This document shows, in pieces, positions 10,960-24,990 of a stretch of 64,000 bases of DNA (position 1 is the first letter of the stretch; every line of letters begins with the position of its first letter). The position numbers were made by a program, and so were the translations under genes. Location: NCBI GenBank assembly GCA_036023115.1, contig JAYKKT010000088.1, positions 701,501 to 765,500 of the forward strand. Reading direction: 5' to 3'. The notes beneath the pieces were generated by a model that worked only from the letters and a program-made list of their open reading frames with translations, searched no databases and was not told the DNA's origin. Source of the DNA: Brasenia schreberi. Taxonomy: Eukaryota; Streptophyta; Magnoliopsida; Nymphaeales; Cabombaceae.

Positions 10960-11677
10960 TCAAACAATCAATGGCTTGGTTACTTCTTGGCTCTCGAGCA
11001 AATCGCTTTCATCAACAACAGGAAGAGCATATCCTTCTTTGTACTTGCCCCACAACACACAATAGAGGCCAACAAATATGAGAGCCATCCCGAGAACGCT
11101 GCACGTAATCAGCACAGTAAACAATGATCCATGTAAGTCACTCGTAATTTCTAATCCTTTCTTAAATAACCATACAGCACCCAAAGTGTCAGCTCACATT
11201 CTACAGGAGAGTATTTACAATACATACCTTCCAATGAAGAGAGTCGCCCAACATGAAGGAAGAGAGAATGGCTGAGCTCACCGTGCCCACTGGGCTAAAC
11301 ATGGAGACGAAGACTGGGACTCTTTTCTTGACGGACCATCCTTGAAAGCTGAAATACACCCCGTTCACAATGCATCCCTGTGAATAATCAGAAAGCCAAA
11401 AAACGCAATCCTTATTCATGGCAAGGAGGGTTAGACAACTCTCCCGAAGAGAAGGCAAATGCCCGATATCAGAACTTGGGCGGGTAAAAGCACCCAGCTA
11501 ACTTACATGGGCCCGGTTCGGCTCATTCCCAGCATTCATCTTCAGCTTGAGTCGGCCCCATGAGGTTGACCCAAATACATGAGTCGACCCTAATCCCCTA
11601 AGCAATCTAAGGATATTACCTTTTTAGTTAAAATGAGATCCATCGAGTTCGAAATACGGACAGCACCAAACATGTTG

Positions 11678-11778
<101 letters not shown>

Positions 11779-12042
11779 ATCATGGCAATGAGAAAGAGGT
11801 AGAAAAGGTTTAGAGAACAAGAAGCAACTGCGAACCCATGCTCCTGAACCAGCTTCAGTGTTGCCGTGAAGGCCGAACGGATTATTGACGTTATCGAACA
11901 CAGTGACAATGGAGCTGGGTAGTCTTTCAGAGTAGCTGCCTGCACCAACAACACATTACATGCCTCAATGAGAACTCTCTCTCTTTCCATGTGTTTTTAT
12001 TGTTTGCAGCAAGTAATCGGGTGGCCAGGTGGCACAACACAA

Positions 12043-12383
12043 TGTGAGAAGTTTGTCAACTCGCTGCCGGTTTTAGCTTGCCGTTGACGTCCCGGTTTTT
12101 CCTATTCTTCTTGCTCGGGTACGCAGGAGCGAAAACATGTATGTAACAGGTACGTGTTTGAGTGCTTTTCACGTTTACTCATAGTAGGGTTTGCTTGAGA
12201 GGAAGGTTATGTGTTTTTGATGTTTATTCTCTTGCATTGCTCTCTATTTATAGAGCAACGCCTGTTCCTCTTTCCTCTCTAATTTTTCATTGGGCTTTCC
12301 TATCCTAGAGCCCTTTATCCTGACAGTTACGGATAAGTCTGAAACCGTCCGGTTGTTTCGGCTTTTGATGGCCGTTACAGTCA
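12043..12383 (-). repeat. 3' LTR of copia A
   Basis: On the minus strand it begins TGACTGTAACGGCC right after the purine tract AAGTGGGAGA and ends ...CTTCTCACA. It matches the other LTR through the CGTCCCGGTTTTT and TTATAGAGCA blocks. Divergence between the two LTRs is obvious by eye, so the insertion is not recent. Confidence 0.85.
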
Positions 12384-12595
12384 TCTCCCACTTATCCATT
12401 CGTGCCAAGTGAATTGACATACTGGTTTTCCTATCACTTTTAAGGGGGTTTTCTACTAATGTCATCATCTCATGATTGTTATTGCAACCATTACCCGTTG
12501 TGTGGTTATTTACATACATAACAATCAAGCATATCTCAAACTCATGTTCGCAATATGTTTTGAGAAAATATCTTTTGTTATGCCTTTAGTCAAGA

Positions 12596-15500
12596 GGTTC
12601 CTACATCATTGACGGGTGTGGGTAAAGAAGTTAGTCCCGCTACATTGTCGCCCGAATATAGTGAAAAATTTTCAGAGAGGGTCTTCGCATTTTGATTATG
12701 GACGGATGCAGGGATAAAGAAGCTAGTCCTAGATAATAAGATTCGTATTGGTTCTTGGAATATCGAAACATTATCCGGTAAGCTAATGGAAGTGGTAAAT
12801 AATATGATTCGGAGAAAGATTCATATTCTATGTTTACAAAAGACAAAATGGGTTGGAGAAAAAACAAAAGAGATAGAGGATATACGTTTTAAATTATGGT
12901 ACTCAGGTAAAGAAAAGGCTCGAAACGGAGTTGGTATTATCATAAATAAAGATTTAAAGGAGAGTGTAGTAGATATACAACGATATGGTAACCGAATCAT
13001 GATGTTGAAATTAGTGTTAGGAGCAGAGGTTTTGAATATAGTTTATGCTTACGCACTCTATGTAGGACTAGAAGATAGTATAAAGACAGTTTTTTGGGAA
13101 GAGTTAGATAAGGTGTTTCAAAAGATTCCACAAAAGGAGATGGTTTGTTTAGGAGGAGATTTAGATGAACATGTCGTTAAAGAGGCATTAGGATATCAAG
13201 GGATTCATGAAAACTTTGGTTTTGGGGATATAAACAAGAAAGGTAGGGAGATTTTAAATTTTGCTATGACATTTGTTTTCTTTATAGTCAATACAATCTT
13301 CAAAAAATGAGATGAACATTTAATTACTTATAAGAGTGCACAAACACAAATTGATTACTTTATTTGTAGAAAAAAAGATAGAGCGTGTTGTAAAGATTGT
13401 AAGGTAATTCCAAGAGAAAGCCTAACCACCCAATATCGACTTTTAGTTATGGATTTACAAATAAAAAAATAGACAAAGAAAATAAGAGTACATCGAGCTA
13501 TTCGAACTAAATGGTGGAACCTCAAAAGCGAGAAAGAAGATATATTTAAACAAAAAGTACTTCAAGGAGATGTTCGGAATTATGTTGGCACACCCTATGA
13601 TATGTAGAACAATATGACTATACATATTAGAAAAGTGGCGAAAGATGTGTTAGGGGTATCTAAGGGAGGTATACCGGTACAAAAAAAAGCTTGGTGGTGG
13701 AGTGAAGTAGTACAAAATAAGATCAAGGTAAAGATGGCATGTTACAAATTACATTATTCCAAGAAAATTAGTGAAACTTTAAAAGCTTATAAGAAAGCAA
13801 AGAAGGAAGCGAGAAAGACCGTTAGTGAAGCAAAAGCTAAGATTTGGGAGGATTTATATAAAAAACTCAACTCAAAAGAGGGTGAAAGAGATATTTTTAG
13901 GATAGCTAGGGCTAGAGATAAGAAAACTAAAGATCTTAATTCTGTTATATGCATAAAAGATGAGGATGAAAAAATTCTAGTGGCAAATGATGATATAAGA
14001 AATAGATGAAAAAACTATTTTTATAATATTTTTAATGAAAATAAAGATATTAGTATTAGTTTAGGAGATTTAGCGAAGTTAGAAAAGTATATAAACCACA
14101 ATTTCTACCGACGTATTCAAAAGAATGAAGTCAAAGAGGCTCTTAAACATATGAAGGGTGGTAAATTGGTAGGACCAGATAATATTCCTATAGAAGTTTG
14201 AAAAATACTAGGAGAAATATGAATCACTTGGCTCACAAGACTATTTAATGAAATATGAAAAAACCAAAAGATGCCCGAGGAATGGAGAACAAGTATACTT
14301 ATACCCATATATAAGAACAAGGGAGACATTCAAAATTGTGCGAATTATCGAGGTATCAAGATAATGAGTCATACTATGAAATTATGGGAAAGAATTATCG
14401 AACATAGGTTAAGACAAGTATCAAGTACATCAGAAAACCAATTTGGATTCATGTAAGGCAGATCTACTATTGAAGCGATTCACCTTTTGAGACGTCTTAT
14501 GGAACATTTTATAGTAAAAAAGAAAGACCTTCACATGATATTTATTGATCTAGAAAAAGCTTATAATTGGGTACCGAGCAAGGTTCTTTGGAGAACTTTG
14601 GAAAAAAAGAGGTATCCCATTGACATATATTAACCTTATAAGAGACATGTATGATGGTGCAAAAACATGTGTGAGAACTCATGAAGGAACGACAGACTTC
14701 TTTGAAGTTAATATTGGGTTACACCAAGGATCAACTTTAAGTCCATACTTATTTATAATGATGATAGATGAGTTAACAAAACATATTTAAGATGAAGTAC
14801 CTTGGTGTATGTTATTTGCATATGACATTGTGTTAGTGGAGGAGTTTAAGGAAAAAGTTAATAGAAAATTAGAACTATAGAGAGAAACATTAGAAAGCAA
14901 AGGCCTCCGACTTAGTAGAACAAAGACAGAATATATGGAATGTAAGTTTGATCATTTGGTTATTTCAGAGGACATAAAAATTAAAATTGGCATACATTGC
15001 ATTCCCCAAAAGAAAAGTTTTAAATACCTAGGGTCAATTTTTCAGAGTGATGGAGGAATTGATGGAGATGCTACACATAGAATTAATGTTGATTGGTTAA
15101 AATGGAGAGGAGCATTAGGTATTCTTTGTGATAAGAAGATACCATTAAAGTTAAAAGATAAATATTATAGAGCAGCAATTAGGTCTGCCATGTTTTATGG
15201 TTTTGAGTGTTGGGCAGTTAATCATCAACATGTACAAATGATGTCTGTGACAGAAATGAAGATGTTGAGATGGATGAGTGGTCATACAAGAAAAAATCAT
15301 ATACATAATGAGGTTATTAGAAACAAATTAGGAGTGGCACCAATAGAGGATAAAATGAGAGAACATCGTTTAAGATGGTTTGGACATATAAAAAGAAGAT
15401 CAAAAGAACCTATAAGAAGGTTAAAAAAACTAAATTTGGAAAGGATTAAAAGAGGTAGAGGACGACCACAAAAGTGTTGGAAAGAAACAATAAAGAATGA

Positions 15501-15620
15501 CCTAGCTTATTGGGAGTTAACTTCTAACATGACACACGATAGGGATCTGTGGAAACAAAGAATCCATGTAGCCGACCCCATCTAGTATGGGAAAAGGCTT
15601 AGTTGTTGTTGTTGTTGTTG
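12596..15620 (+). mobile_element. RTE-type LINE, nearly full length, defective (copy A)
   Basis: A non-LTR retrotransposon inserted in copia A. The 18-bp target duplication TTATGCCTTTAGTCAAGA lies at 12578-12595 and 15621-15638. A short leader is followed by an AP-type endonuclease domain (12786-13310; CLQKTKWVG and GDLDEHV, both with catalytic-motif changes), a linker (13614-14009) and reverse transcriptase (14.1-14.9 kb; [16 protein letters not shown], and LFAYDIV where LFADDIV is expected). The C-terminal part (14935-15585) holds RWMSGHTRK and RLRWFGH and ends [18 protein letters not shown]. The element finishes with a (TTG)n tail. Numerous stops and the changed catalytic aspartate mean it cannot move itself. 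Confidence 0.92.
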
Positions 15621-18600
15621 TTATGCCTTTAGTCAAGAAGTCTGCCAACATATCATGAGTTGCCATGTATAAGATGAATATTTTTTTTCTCATGACAATA
15701 TCATGAACATAGTGGTACTTAACCATTATATGCTTGCTCTTAGAGCTGTCAACTCCACTCTTAATAAGAGCAATTGTTGCATTGTTGTCAGAGTAAATAA
15801 TAACTAACTCGTCGGCTATCTCTAGCTTCAAATCTTGTATGAAGTAGCTTATCCAGATGCCACTCATTGCAGCCATACAACAAGCTACATACTGAGCTTC
15901 CTTTGTATGCAATGCTATACAATCCTTTTTCTTATATACCTAATAAATAATATCACCTTGAAATAAGAATATTTGTTTCGAGGTTGATTTGATGTCATCT
16001 TCACTTTTAGTAAAGTCAGCATCTCAATATCCTACCACTTTTCGTTCATCTGCTTGAAAATATAGTTTCAAGTCTTTTATTCTTTTTAAATATCTTAAAA
16101 TACTTTTTACAACTATTTAATGATGTTATCCATGATTACTTTTATATCTACTCACAAGACCAACAACAGAGTTGATATCAGGTTTTATACACAACATAGC
16201 ATACATCAAGCTACCCACCGCTGCACAAGGAACATTAGGCTTATCGTCTCTTTCACCGGAACAATGAACCTTACTTAGTTTGACCCCTTTCGCAATGGGT
16301 GTAATAGCAGACTTGCATTCACCCATTTTGAACTTCTTAAGGATGTAGTCAATATATCTCCTGACTTAGGCATAAGAGTTTAGATTTTCTATCTTGAGAG
16401 TTCTTTATACTCAGGATATAGGATGCTTCCCCAGATCCTTCATTTCGAACCTTGAGTTTAACCATAACTTGGTTTTGACAATCATCTTATTTTCATGAAT
16501 AGTCAACAATATGTCATCTACATATAATGATAATATGACAAAGTGACTCCCACTGTTCCAAACATATACACAGTGATCAAGCTGATTAGCCACAAACTAA
16601 AGTTAAATAATGATATTTTGAAAAGTCAAATGTCATTGGTGAGATAACTATTTCAGGCTATATAGGGATTTTCTCAACCTATATACTTTATCTTCTTAGC
16701 CTTTAATGATATATCCTTTAGGTTGTTGCATATAAATGATTTCATCTAAATATTCATTTAAAAAATATGTCTTTACATCTAATTAATGTAAGTCCAAATC
16801 ATAATATATAGATATTGTCAGGATTATCCTTATGGATCAAATTTTGTAATAAGAGAATATGTCTTAACATAATCTATCATCTCTTTTTGCGAAAAACTCT
16901 ATACAACTAATCTCGCTTTAAATTTATCAATTAAAACGTCAACCTTATATTTCTTTTTCATAAACCATTTATAGCCTATAGCTTTCCTTCTAGTTGGCAA
17001 ATTAGTCAATTCCCAGACTTGATTTTTCTCAATAGATTTAATTTTCTCATCCACAAATTTCTCTGAGTCTGTTGCTTCCGATGAGTTCATAGCTTCATGA
17101 TGAGTAAAGTTATCAATCAACTCATCTAAATCCACCAAATTACATACTTCTTCTGAAAGATAAATATGATAATTCTTTAAGTACGGTGTGACCATAGGCT
17201 TTTTATGTCCACTTACAGTTTCGGTTGTTTCAGGAAGATCTTCTTGGGTTCATATGATGATTGATCTAGGTATATTAAATCATCAGTATACTCATCATTA
17301 TTTTTCAAGATGTCATTATTAGTATCTTCTAAGAATTCAATATCTCTACTTTCTATCAGTCCATGGTTCTTATGATAAAACAGATTTCTCTTTGAACCTT
17401 TAGGATATCTGATGAATATACACCTTAAGAACCAACTATTTAGCTTATCTCTAGACTGATTAAGAATCTTTACATGTGCAATAGATCCTCACCTCCTGAG
17501 ATGACGTAGGTTGGGTTTTCTTCCAAATCACATCTCATATAATATAGTGAATATAACCTTACATGTACTCTATTGAATATGTATACCGTTGTACTTATTG
17601 TTTCTCCCCAAAATATCCTTAGTAGAGATACATTAATTAACATTGACCTTTTTATATTTAGTAAGGTCCTGTTATATCTTTCAGCTACACATTTTATTGA
17701 GGTATACTAGGAATTATATTTTGCTTTGCAATACCAAAGTCCTTATAAAATTTCAGGTATATTGAGGTATATTGACGTCCTTTATCTCATCTTAAAACTT
17801 TGATTGAATGTCCCACTTGATTTTTAACTTTTTACTTATTTTCTTTAAAACCTTTAAGTATCTCAGATTTATGTCCTAGGAGATATAAATACATATATCT
17901 CAAGTAATTATTGATAAAGATTATAAAATAAATCTTTTCATGATATGACCTTACTCTGAATGGCCTAAATAAATTCGTGTAAATGACCTCAAATAAGATT
18001 GTTGCCCTTGTTATCTCTTTGAGAAAAACTTTTTTTATCATTTTTCTTTGTATACAAGCTTCACACTTATTGAAAATATTTTTCTCAAAACTCGGCAGTA
18101 AGTCAAAGTTGAATAATTTAATCAACTTTTCAAAACTTATATGCCCAAGCCATTTATGTCATACATTCACATCAACATTAACTTTTAATTTTCACATCAA
18201 TATTTCCTCAACTTTTCCTCATTAACTTTTAATTTGAATAGTCCATGATTTACATCAAATTCACTAGAGAAAAATACTCTTTCATGTTTCCCTACAATCA
18301 CTTTACTAGGAACAAACTTGACCTCAAAACCTTTCTTTACTAAGATAGGCATTGAAACCAGATTGTGCCTTATAGATAGCACAATTAATATATTAGTTAA
18401 TACAATTGGTGTGCCTTGTATAAAAATTCTAAAGGAATCAGTACCCAAAACATACTAGAATGTATTATTTCCTATATACACACGCTATTCTCATAGCTTG
18501 TATTCATTTAGATCCATTACCCCTTCCTTCGTCTTTGATATATGCTTGATCGCTCTAGAATCAATCCACCAACCAATTACCGGGCGGTCTATTTAGAGAC

Positions 18601-20263
18601 ATTCCGATATCATAGAGATTATATCCTGCTTCTCTAATTGTCTATGTTATGGGTTGTTTTTTCTACTTTTCTTCTTGCGGTAATCTCTCTTAAAGTATCC
18701 CATCTTTGAAGTGTCTCATCTCTCTTTGAAGTAGTTTCCTGTGTTTTCTTAAAAGATTTACTACTTTTTTTGTTATTTTTACCATACCTTTTATTTGATT
18801 TATTTCTTCTTTGGTTGGGTTTGGACCTAGACCCTATCTCATCTTTTACTACTAACAATTTTTTCTTTCTTTTTTTAATCATATATTCTTACTCAATTTC
18901 TAGTTTTAGAGGCAATTCATAAAGGTTGATTTCTTGTCCTAGTCTGAGGATAGTGGTGACCATGTTTCATGATGGGAGATGACCGTTCAATATTGTGGAT
19001 ATCTGCATCGGTTTTATGATGCCTGATTTTGCTACTGCTAGCTATTTTGACATTACTAACATATGATTTATATGTTCTACTACATTATCTCCTTCTTTCA
19101 TTTTTGAGGAATTATATTTCTATAGTAGTAGCTAGACATGCAACTTGGCAGTTGCATCATATTTGGCTATTATTGAATCGAATAACTCTTTCTCAGTTTC
19201 GATTTTCTCGAAGACCCTGATCAAGTCATCCTCCATGTACGTTAACATGACAGTTCTTGCTATTGTATTGTCTTTAACTAATATTTTATATATTTCTATT
19301 TATTGCTCTATTACATCTGGTGATGACAGATGCACTTTAGGACATACTCTACACCTTCAAGTATAAGATCGAGTGGTATCCTTCTCTTTTATGTTTGAAA
19401 GTTTAGAGCGTTTAACTTTTCAGTCTTTGCCAATTTCGACACACATATTATAGAGTTTATTTTTATGTGTTTGACAATTATAACAATTAGACAATGTAAA
19501 ACGAAAATATTTATCAATCAACAAAACATACATAGCATAAATCTTATTAGCATGACACAAAATATCACAAAAATGAGCTGATAATAAGTCATTTTTAATA
19601 TAAAAACAAGCTAAGATAAATCCTTATTTTTTCCCAAAAAAAATCTGCCTTTGATAATTTCTCAAAACAAAGGTTTGAGAAAACCGCTACTTGAGGCAGT
19701 TTTTTGGAAACCGCAACGGTTTCAGAAACCGCTGGTTTTCACCCATAATTTTCTAAAAATACTTCGTGGTTTTTCTGACACGTTAAAAATGCGAAGGAGA
19801 GAGAGAGAGTGATAGAGAGAGGGAGGGTTGTGATTCCCAATCTGCCTCCTGGCCTGCGGTGAGCCGCTGGTTCTACTCCAGTCGTCCTCTAGCCTCTTGG
19901 TCGAGTTTTTGTTGGTTGTTTTCTTGCCTTTACCGACCTGTTATTGTCTTGTGGCCGACTTTTGGGCTCCTGACCGAGGTTCTATTGACTGCCTTTTTGG
20001 CTTTTATGGCCTATTCTTGTTTTGCAGTCGACCTTTGGTCTCTTGGTTGAGGTTTTGCCGACTGCTTTTTGACTTTTTGGCCAATTTTCTGTTTTGTCTT
20101 GACTCAAGTAGGGTTTTCCCTCTGCCCTATCTTAACTGAGGCAAAATGTTCTGCAACTTCCAAGAGTTATACGAAGTTTTTCTTGTCGTTCTTCTTCTTC
20201 CCTTTCCTTTTATCACTAATGTATACGTGTTTACAGGGTAAAAAACTAGGCCCTGATACTAGA

Positions 20264-20606
20264 TGTGAGAAGTTCGTCAACTCCTTGCCGGTTCTAGCTT
20301 GTTGTCGACGTCCCGGTTTTTTCTGTTCTTCTTGCTCAAGTACGCAGTAGCGAAAACAAGTATGTAATAGGTATGTGTTTTGGTATTTTTTAGGTTTCCT
20401 CGCAGGAGGGGTTTACCTAGGAGGAAGGCTTTGTGTTTTCGATGTCTATTCTCTTGCGCTACTCTCTATTTATAGAGCAGTGGTTGTTCCTCTTTCTTTC
20501 TGGATTTTTTAATGAGTGTTCCTATCCTAGAGCTTTTTATTCATACGATTACGGATAAGTCTAGAAATTGTCCGACGATTTCGGCTTTTGATAGCTATTA
20601 CAGCCA
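20264..20606 (-). repeat. 5' LTR of copia A with adjoining primer-binding site
   Basis: It starts (plus strand) TGTGAGAAGTTCG and ends TTACAGCCA. The sequence just inside, 20249-20263 (GGCCCTGATACTAGA), is a degraded form of the usual GGCTCTGATACCA complement found in plant copia elements. TATA-like CTATTTATAG at 20465 is probably the element's own promoter in reverse orientation. Confidence 0.85.
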
Positions 20607-21179
20607 TCATCTTTATAGATAACGATTAGATCACCAATCCAACCATTTGTGTACCGAGAATGGCCACAATTATCTTCCACAACCCATCTCCACACAAAGA
20701 GTAGCTTTATTGGATTGTGGTAATGTGTGGAAAGTTAATTAGGCACCTCGACGATTAGTGACAGAGTTTTCAAATCTAAAATCAACAGAAATGAAAATTC
20801 TCGAAGGCAAGGTGTCATCGCTCTTCGTTAATTTTCAACTGTAAGATAGGGTGCAGGACATCACAAGCACGGCAACAAGCATGCAAAAGCAACCCACCAG
20901 CCTGTCCTCGTTGCCTACCCCATTGATTGACACGCTTGACTGCAAGTGCGAGGACTTTAAACTCAAGTCGAGAAATCGATCGTTCTCGGCAGATTCGAAA
21001 CGGTGACCATCAAATTATTACGGATGACTTCTTTACCATGAGTTCTTTAACGACCGGATAAAAACTGAAGACGATAGTCAAAAACAGAGAATCTTCCTGA
21101 GCAACTATCGAGGGCCACTCAACAAATCTGGTGAAACCGTTGCAGCCAGACATGATCGGACTCCAACGCGAAGCTCATA
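20607..21179. other. Interior of the WAT1-like gene, degenerate
   Basis: This lies between the copia 5' LTR and the last recognisable upstream exon. A minus-strand stretch near 21.02-21.09 kb (LFLTIVFSF) could be a ruined transmembrane exon, but I cannot prove it. Nothing else is recognised. Confidence 0.3.
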
Positions 21180-22429
21180 GCGGTGGCTTCGCCCAAGCAA
21201 ACAAGTGTGCCCAACATCTTTGTGCAGCTGTACCTGCAACTGACATCAACCTTCTCCAGTCTGCACCATGCAACCGCACCGCGTCATTAACTGTCTTTAG
21301 CTGCCGCTTTAGAGAGTATTATATTCTGTAGTTGATTGAAAATCACATTTTCTTAACTATATCAATACGGCAAAGTTAAAATGACGAGATGTTTTATTCC
21401 CTTCCCTTCCGCCACTTTGAAGATGATAAATATATATAGAGACGGAAAACCTGATAAGACCTGCAATTAGAAAGATCAAACCGGGAATTAAATTGGGCAT
21501 GGCAGAAGGAATGGCCGGGGACGTTTTCCTAATACCCATCATCAGCTTCTGATATCTAAACGAAAGAGAATATTCGACAATAAACTCAGTAACAATTCTT
21601 CATTTCCTTTTGCTTATTACATCTTGGTAGTGGCATCTACAGCACTTATTCATACTCTGGAAAGCGCAAGTTAATGCACAACAAGAAAGTAAGAAAATAC
21701 TGCTGAATAAGACTGGAGTCATTGTTGCGAGTGCTTTATGAAAAGGAAAACTTAAGAATCTACCCTATTTTTTTTGTTACTTACCCACCAACGGAGAGGA
21801 AGAGAAAGTTCATGAGCCACCGTGAGCTTAACTTGGCCGGTCTCTTTCCCCTGTACTCCCATTAGGAAAATAAATAAAAACAGAGAGCTTAGATAATAAC
21901 CATGAAGCCATTTTTTATGTACACACACACACATTAGAGAACGCCTGAAATTAATGAAGTTAGCATCAACAGCTCATCAGAATGTGTTTATTTACCAAGA
22001 AAGAAAAGAGTCAGGCATCTCAGAAATCAGATTACGGAGGATTCTAGTCTGAGTTATTCGTACCTCTCGAAGAAGAAAGCGAAGGGGGATAGGAGGACGG
22101 TAGAGAAAAGATTGGTTCGAGTGACGATGAAGAGAGCGTCGTATCCCATGGCTAGAAGGTTATGAGTTCAATACCTGAGACATGCATCTGACTTCAGCCT
22201 CCTTGTTGAATCGATGAAAGAGAGATCGTCTAGAAAAAGAATAAATCAAGTGGTTGAAGTCTAATGAGCAGTATTCGAGGATATGATAAAATGAAGCTAC
22301 ATGCACTGTTATCTTTGAAGAAAAAAAACAATGTTTAAAAACCATTAAGGATGCCATCGACTTGTTGAGCCGTCGAACCATTTTTTTTTACAAGAAGGGG
22401 ATGGAGCCTAACATACACACCCACACATG

Positions 22430-22504
22430 CACCTTCTGGCAGTCGAATTCCCCACCAGCAGCAATGATGCTAAAACGCACTGCCATTGAGCTAACGTCGG
22501 TGCA
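22430..22504 (-). repeat. tRNA-derived SINE-like head
   Basis: On the minus strand, TTAGCTCAATGGCAGTG resembles an RNA polymerase III A box and GGAATTCGACTGCC resembles a B box, about 35 bp apart as in tRNA-derived SINEs. There is no tRNA cloverleaf and no clear tail. The call rests on the two boxes alone. Confidence 0.4.
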
Positions 22505-22559
22505 ACCATTTTGATCACCATCATCACTATCAGGCCCCATGTCGGTTCCGGTAATGTTT

Positions 22560-23615
22560 TCAATAGCAACAACAACAACTAAGCCTTTTTGTCATTCTAG
22601 ACGGGATCGGCTACATGGATTCTTTGTCTCCACCCCTAAGAAAAATCATGTACCATGTTAGTCATTAACTCACAACAAGCTAGATCTTGTTTCTTTTCAA
22701 CACTTTTGTTGTCGTCCTCTACTTCTTCTGTTACTTTCCAAATTTAGTTTTTCATACCTTCTTATAGATTCTTCTTTTGATCTTCTTTCTATATGTTCAA
22801 AACATCTTAAACGATATTCTCTCTTTTTAGTCTCTATTGGTGTCACTTCTAATTTGTTTCTAATAACCTCATTATGTATACGGCCTTTTCTTGTATAACC
22901 ACTCATCCATTTCAACATCTTCATTTTTGTCACAGACATCTTTTGTACATATTGATGATTAATTGTCCAACACTCATAACCATAAAACATGACAGGTCTA
23001 ATTGATGCTCTATAATATTTATCTTTTAACTTTAATGATATCTTCTTATCACAAAGAATAACCAGCATTAATTCTATGCGTAACTTCTCTATCAATTCTT
23101 TCATTACTCTGAAAAATTGACCCTAGATATTTAAAACTTTCCTTTTGGGGATACAATGTGTGCCAGTTTTAATTTTTATGTCCTTTGAAGTAACCAAATG
23201 ATCAAACTTACATTCCATATATTCTTCTTTGTTCTACTACGTCGGAAACCCTTACTTTCTAATGTTTCTCTCCATAGTTTCAATTTTCTATTAACTTTTT
23301 CCTTATACTTTTCTACTAACACAATGTCATCTACAAATAATATGCACTAAGGTACTTCATCTTACATATGTTTTGTTAACTCATCAATCACCATTATGAA
23401 TAAATATAGACTTAAAGTTGATCCTTGATGTAACCAATATTAATTTCAAAGAAGTCTGTCATTCCTTCATGAGTCCTCATACATATTTTTGCACCATCGT
23501 ATATGTCTCTTATAAGGTTAATGTATATCATTGGGATACCTCTTTTTTCTAAGGTTCTCCAAAGAACCAAGGGAGGTACTTTATCTTAAGGTTTTTCTAA
23601 ATCAATAAATATCAT
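22560..23615 (-). mobile_element. 5'-truncated RTE-type LINE (copy C)
   Basis: Flanked by the exact 15-bp repeat GTTCCGGTAATGTTT at 22545-22559 and 23616-23630. The element begins in the reverse-transcriptase domain at MIFIDLEK and ends with the common 3' block and (TTG)n. Its active-site string is FVDDIV, so the two aspartates are kept. Stops and frame changes occur elsewhere. The 3' frame 22697-23104 encodes the MSGYTRKGRIHNEVIRNKL region. Confidence 0.93.
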
Positions 23616-23630
23616 GTTCCGGTAATGTTT

Positions 23631-24990
23631 CTACTAACTGCAATTTGGTAGAAGAGAACCATCACGCATGCTCATTGTAGGGGGTATCAAATGGGGTCAC
23701 TGGGTCGGGTCATTTCCGTTTTTAATCTAAATAGATCAACCGGAATTTAACCCGGTTTACATTTGGATCATATACCCAGACTGGACCTGGTCAGCTTCGG
23801 GTCAGGTGCCGGTTGACCCGACAGTGGCCCATATACATTTAAGTGATGCAAAACATTACTCAAACAACCTCCAAGATCTCAATCATACCATTATTGATAT
23901 TTAAACTAAAAATATTCTATTGTACTTTTTGTAAGTGCATTAAATGCACTTGTTAGGGTCGCTACCGTCGAAATTTCTTAATGGCAGACCCATTCATGGG
24001 CCAGGTGAGGCGCTCGCTCACCCGAAAAAATACAGAAGGTCGCCTTGGTGGCTGCAAGTAAGTCTGTCAGGGTTCCACTTCAATGGCAGGTCAAACACCT
24101 CGCCTTATGTTATAGGTAAGGGTGTAAGAGATACGAGCTACTCTAAGCTGCTCAAAATTGACTGAGCAATAGATTGAACTCAGCTGAGTTCCATTGAGCT
24201 CGAGCTGAGCGCCGCTCTAGTTCGAGGTCACTAGTACTCAGCTCGAGTAGCTCATGAACCTGATAGAGCTCTACATATGTTGGATATGATATAAAGTTAG
24301 TGTCACCCACCAAGCCATGTCATCTCCAACCTCCCTCCCTCTCGTTTCACAAGGTCCCTACCCAACTTTTTATATTATGAGCCCGACGAGCTTAAATGAG
24401 CTTAAAAACAAGTTTAGCGAGCATGGCACGCTCGAGCTGAGCTCGAACCTGAAGATTCAAGTTGGATCGAGCTCGAGCAAAGAATCTCCAAAATGAGTCC
24501 AGTTGTGCTTGGCTATACTCAAGCTTGACTCAGTTTGGTTAGACCCCTGTCTTAGCAGTGGAGATATGGGTGGATTATTCCAACCCTCAAACAGCTGCTC
24601 TCCCAGTGAAAAAGAAAACAAAGGATAACCCAACAACCTAACATGAGATATCTCCAATGCTTGGATACCGTCAGACGAGTCTATCAATTGATAAGCACGA
24701 AGAGAACAAATTTGGAACGATGGGAGATGGGTGAATGAGTTAATTCTTTATATATATATATGATGATTCTTTCTTTCTTCGATTTTCCTATTATTGATGA
24801 TTGATTCTTTCTTTCTTTGATTTTTCTATTATTGATGTTTGATTGGAAAACAATCAATCAAGAAAAAAGAACATGTAAAACCATCCCTACACATGAAGAG
24901 TGTGTATGAGCTGTCAAATCTAAGTTAGGTCGAACGAACAAGAGCAACCATTACAAACTACCACATAACTCAAAAGCATGGCTGTGTTTA
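23631..24990. other. Spacer rich in GAGCTCGAGC-type motifs
   Basis: No gene recognised. From about 24.15 to 24.5 kb the sequence is dense in GAGCTCGAGC/GCTCGAGCTGAG words, which looks like decayed repetitive DNA. 24.77-24.84 kb holds a short direct repeat (GATTCTTTCTTTCTT..GATTTTTCTATTATTGATG). Confidence 0.4.

Larger units (their letters stand above)
12043..20606 (-). mobile_element. Ty1/copia retrotransposon A, interrupted by a LINE
   Basis: LTRs lie at 12043-12383 (3' LTR) and 20264-20606 (5' LTR). They are colinear and both contain CTCTATTTATAGAGCA. The primer site, complement of GGCCCTGATACTAGA, adjoins the 5' LTR and fits initiator-Met tRNA with mismatches. The purine tract AAGTGGGAGA adjoins the 3' LTR. 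Minus-strand remnants in order are gag with a decayed zinc knuckle (about 18.6-19.0 kb), a protease-like WIDSRAI (about 18.57 kb), GAG-pre-integrase (18.45-18.2 kb), integrase (18.1-17.8 kb, YFIIFINNYLRY), reverse transcriptase (17.2-16.4 kb, catalytic YVDD kept at about 16.51 kb) and RNase H (15.9-15.6 kb, YSDNNATIALI). Many stops make it non-autonomous. I see no clear 5-bp target duplication. Without the LINE it would be about 5.5 kb. Confidence 0.88.
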
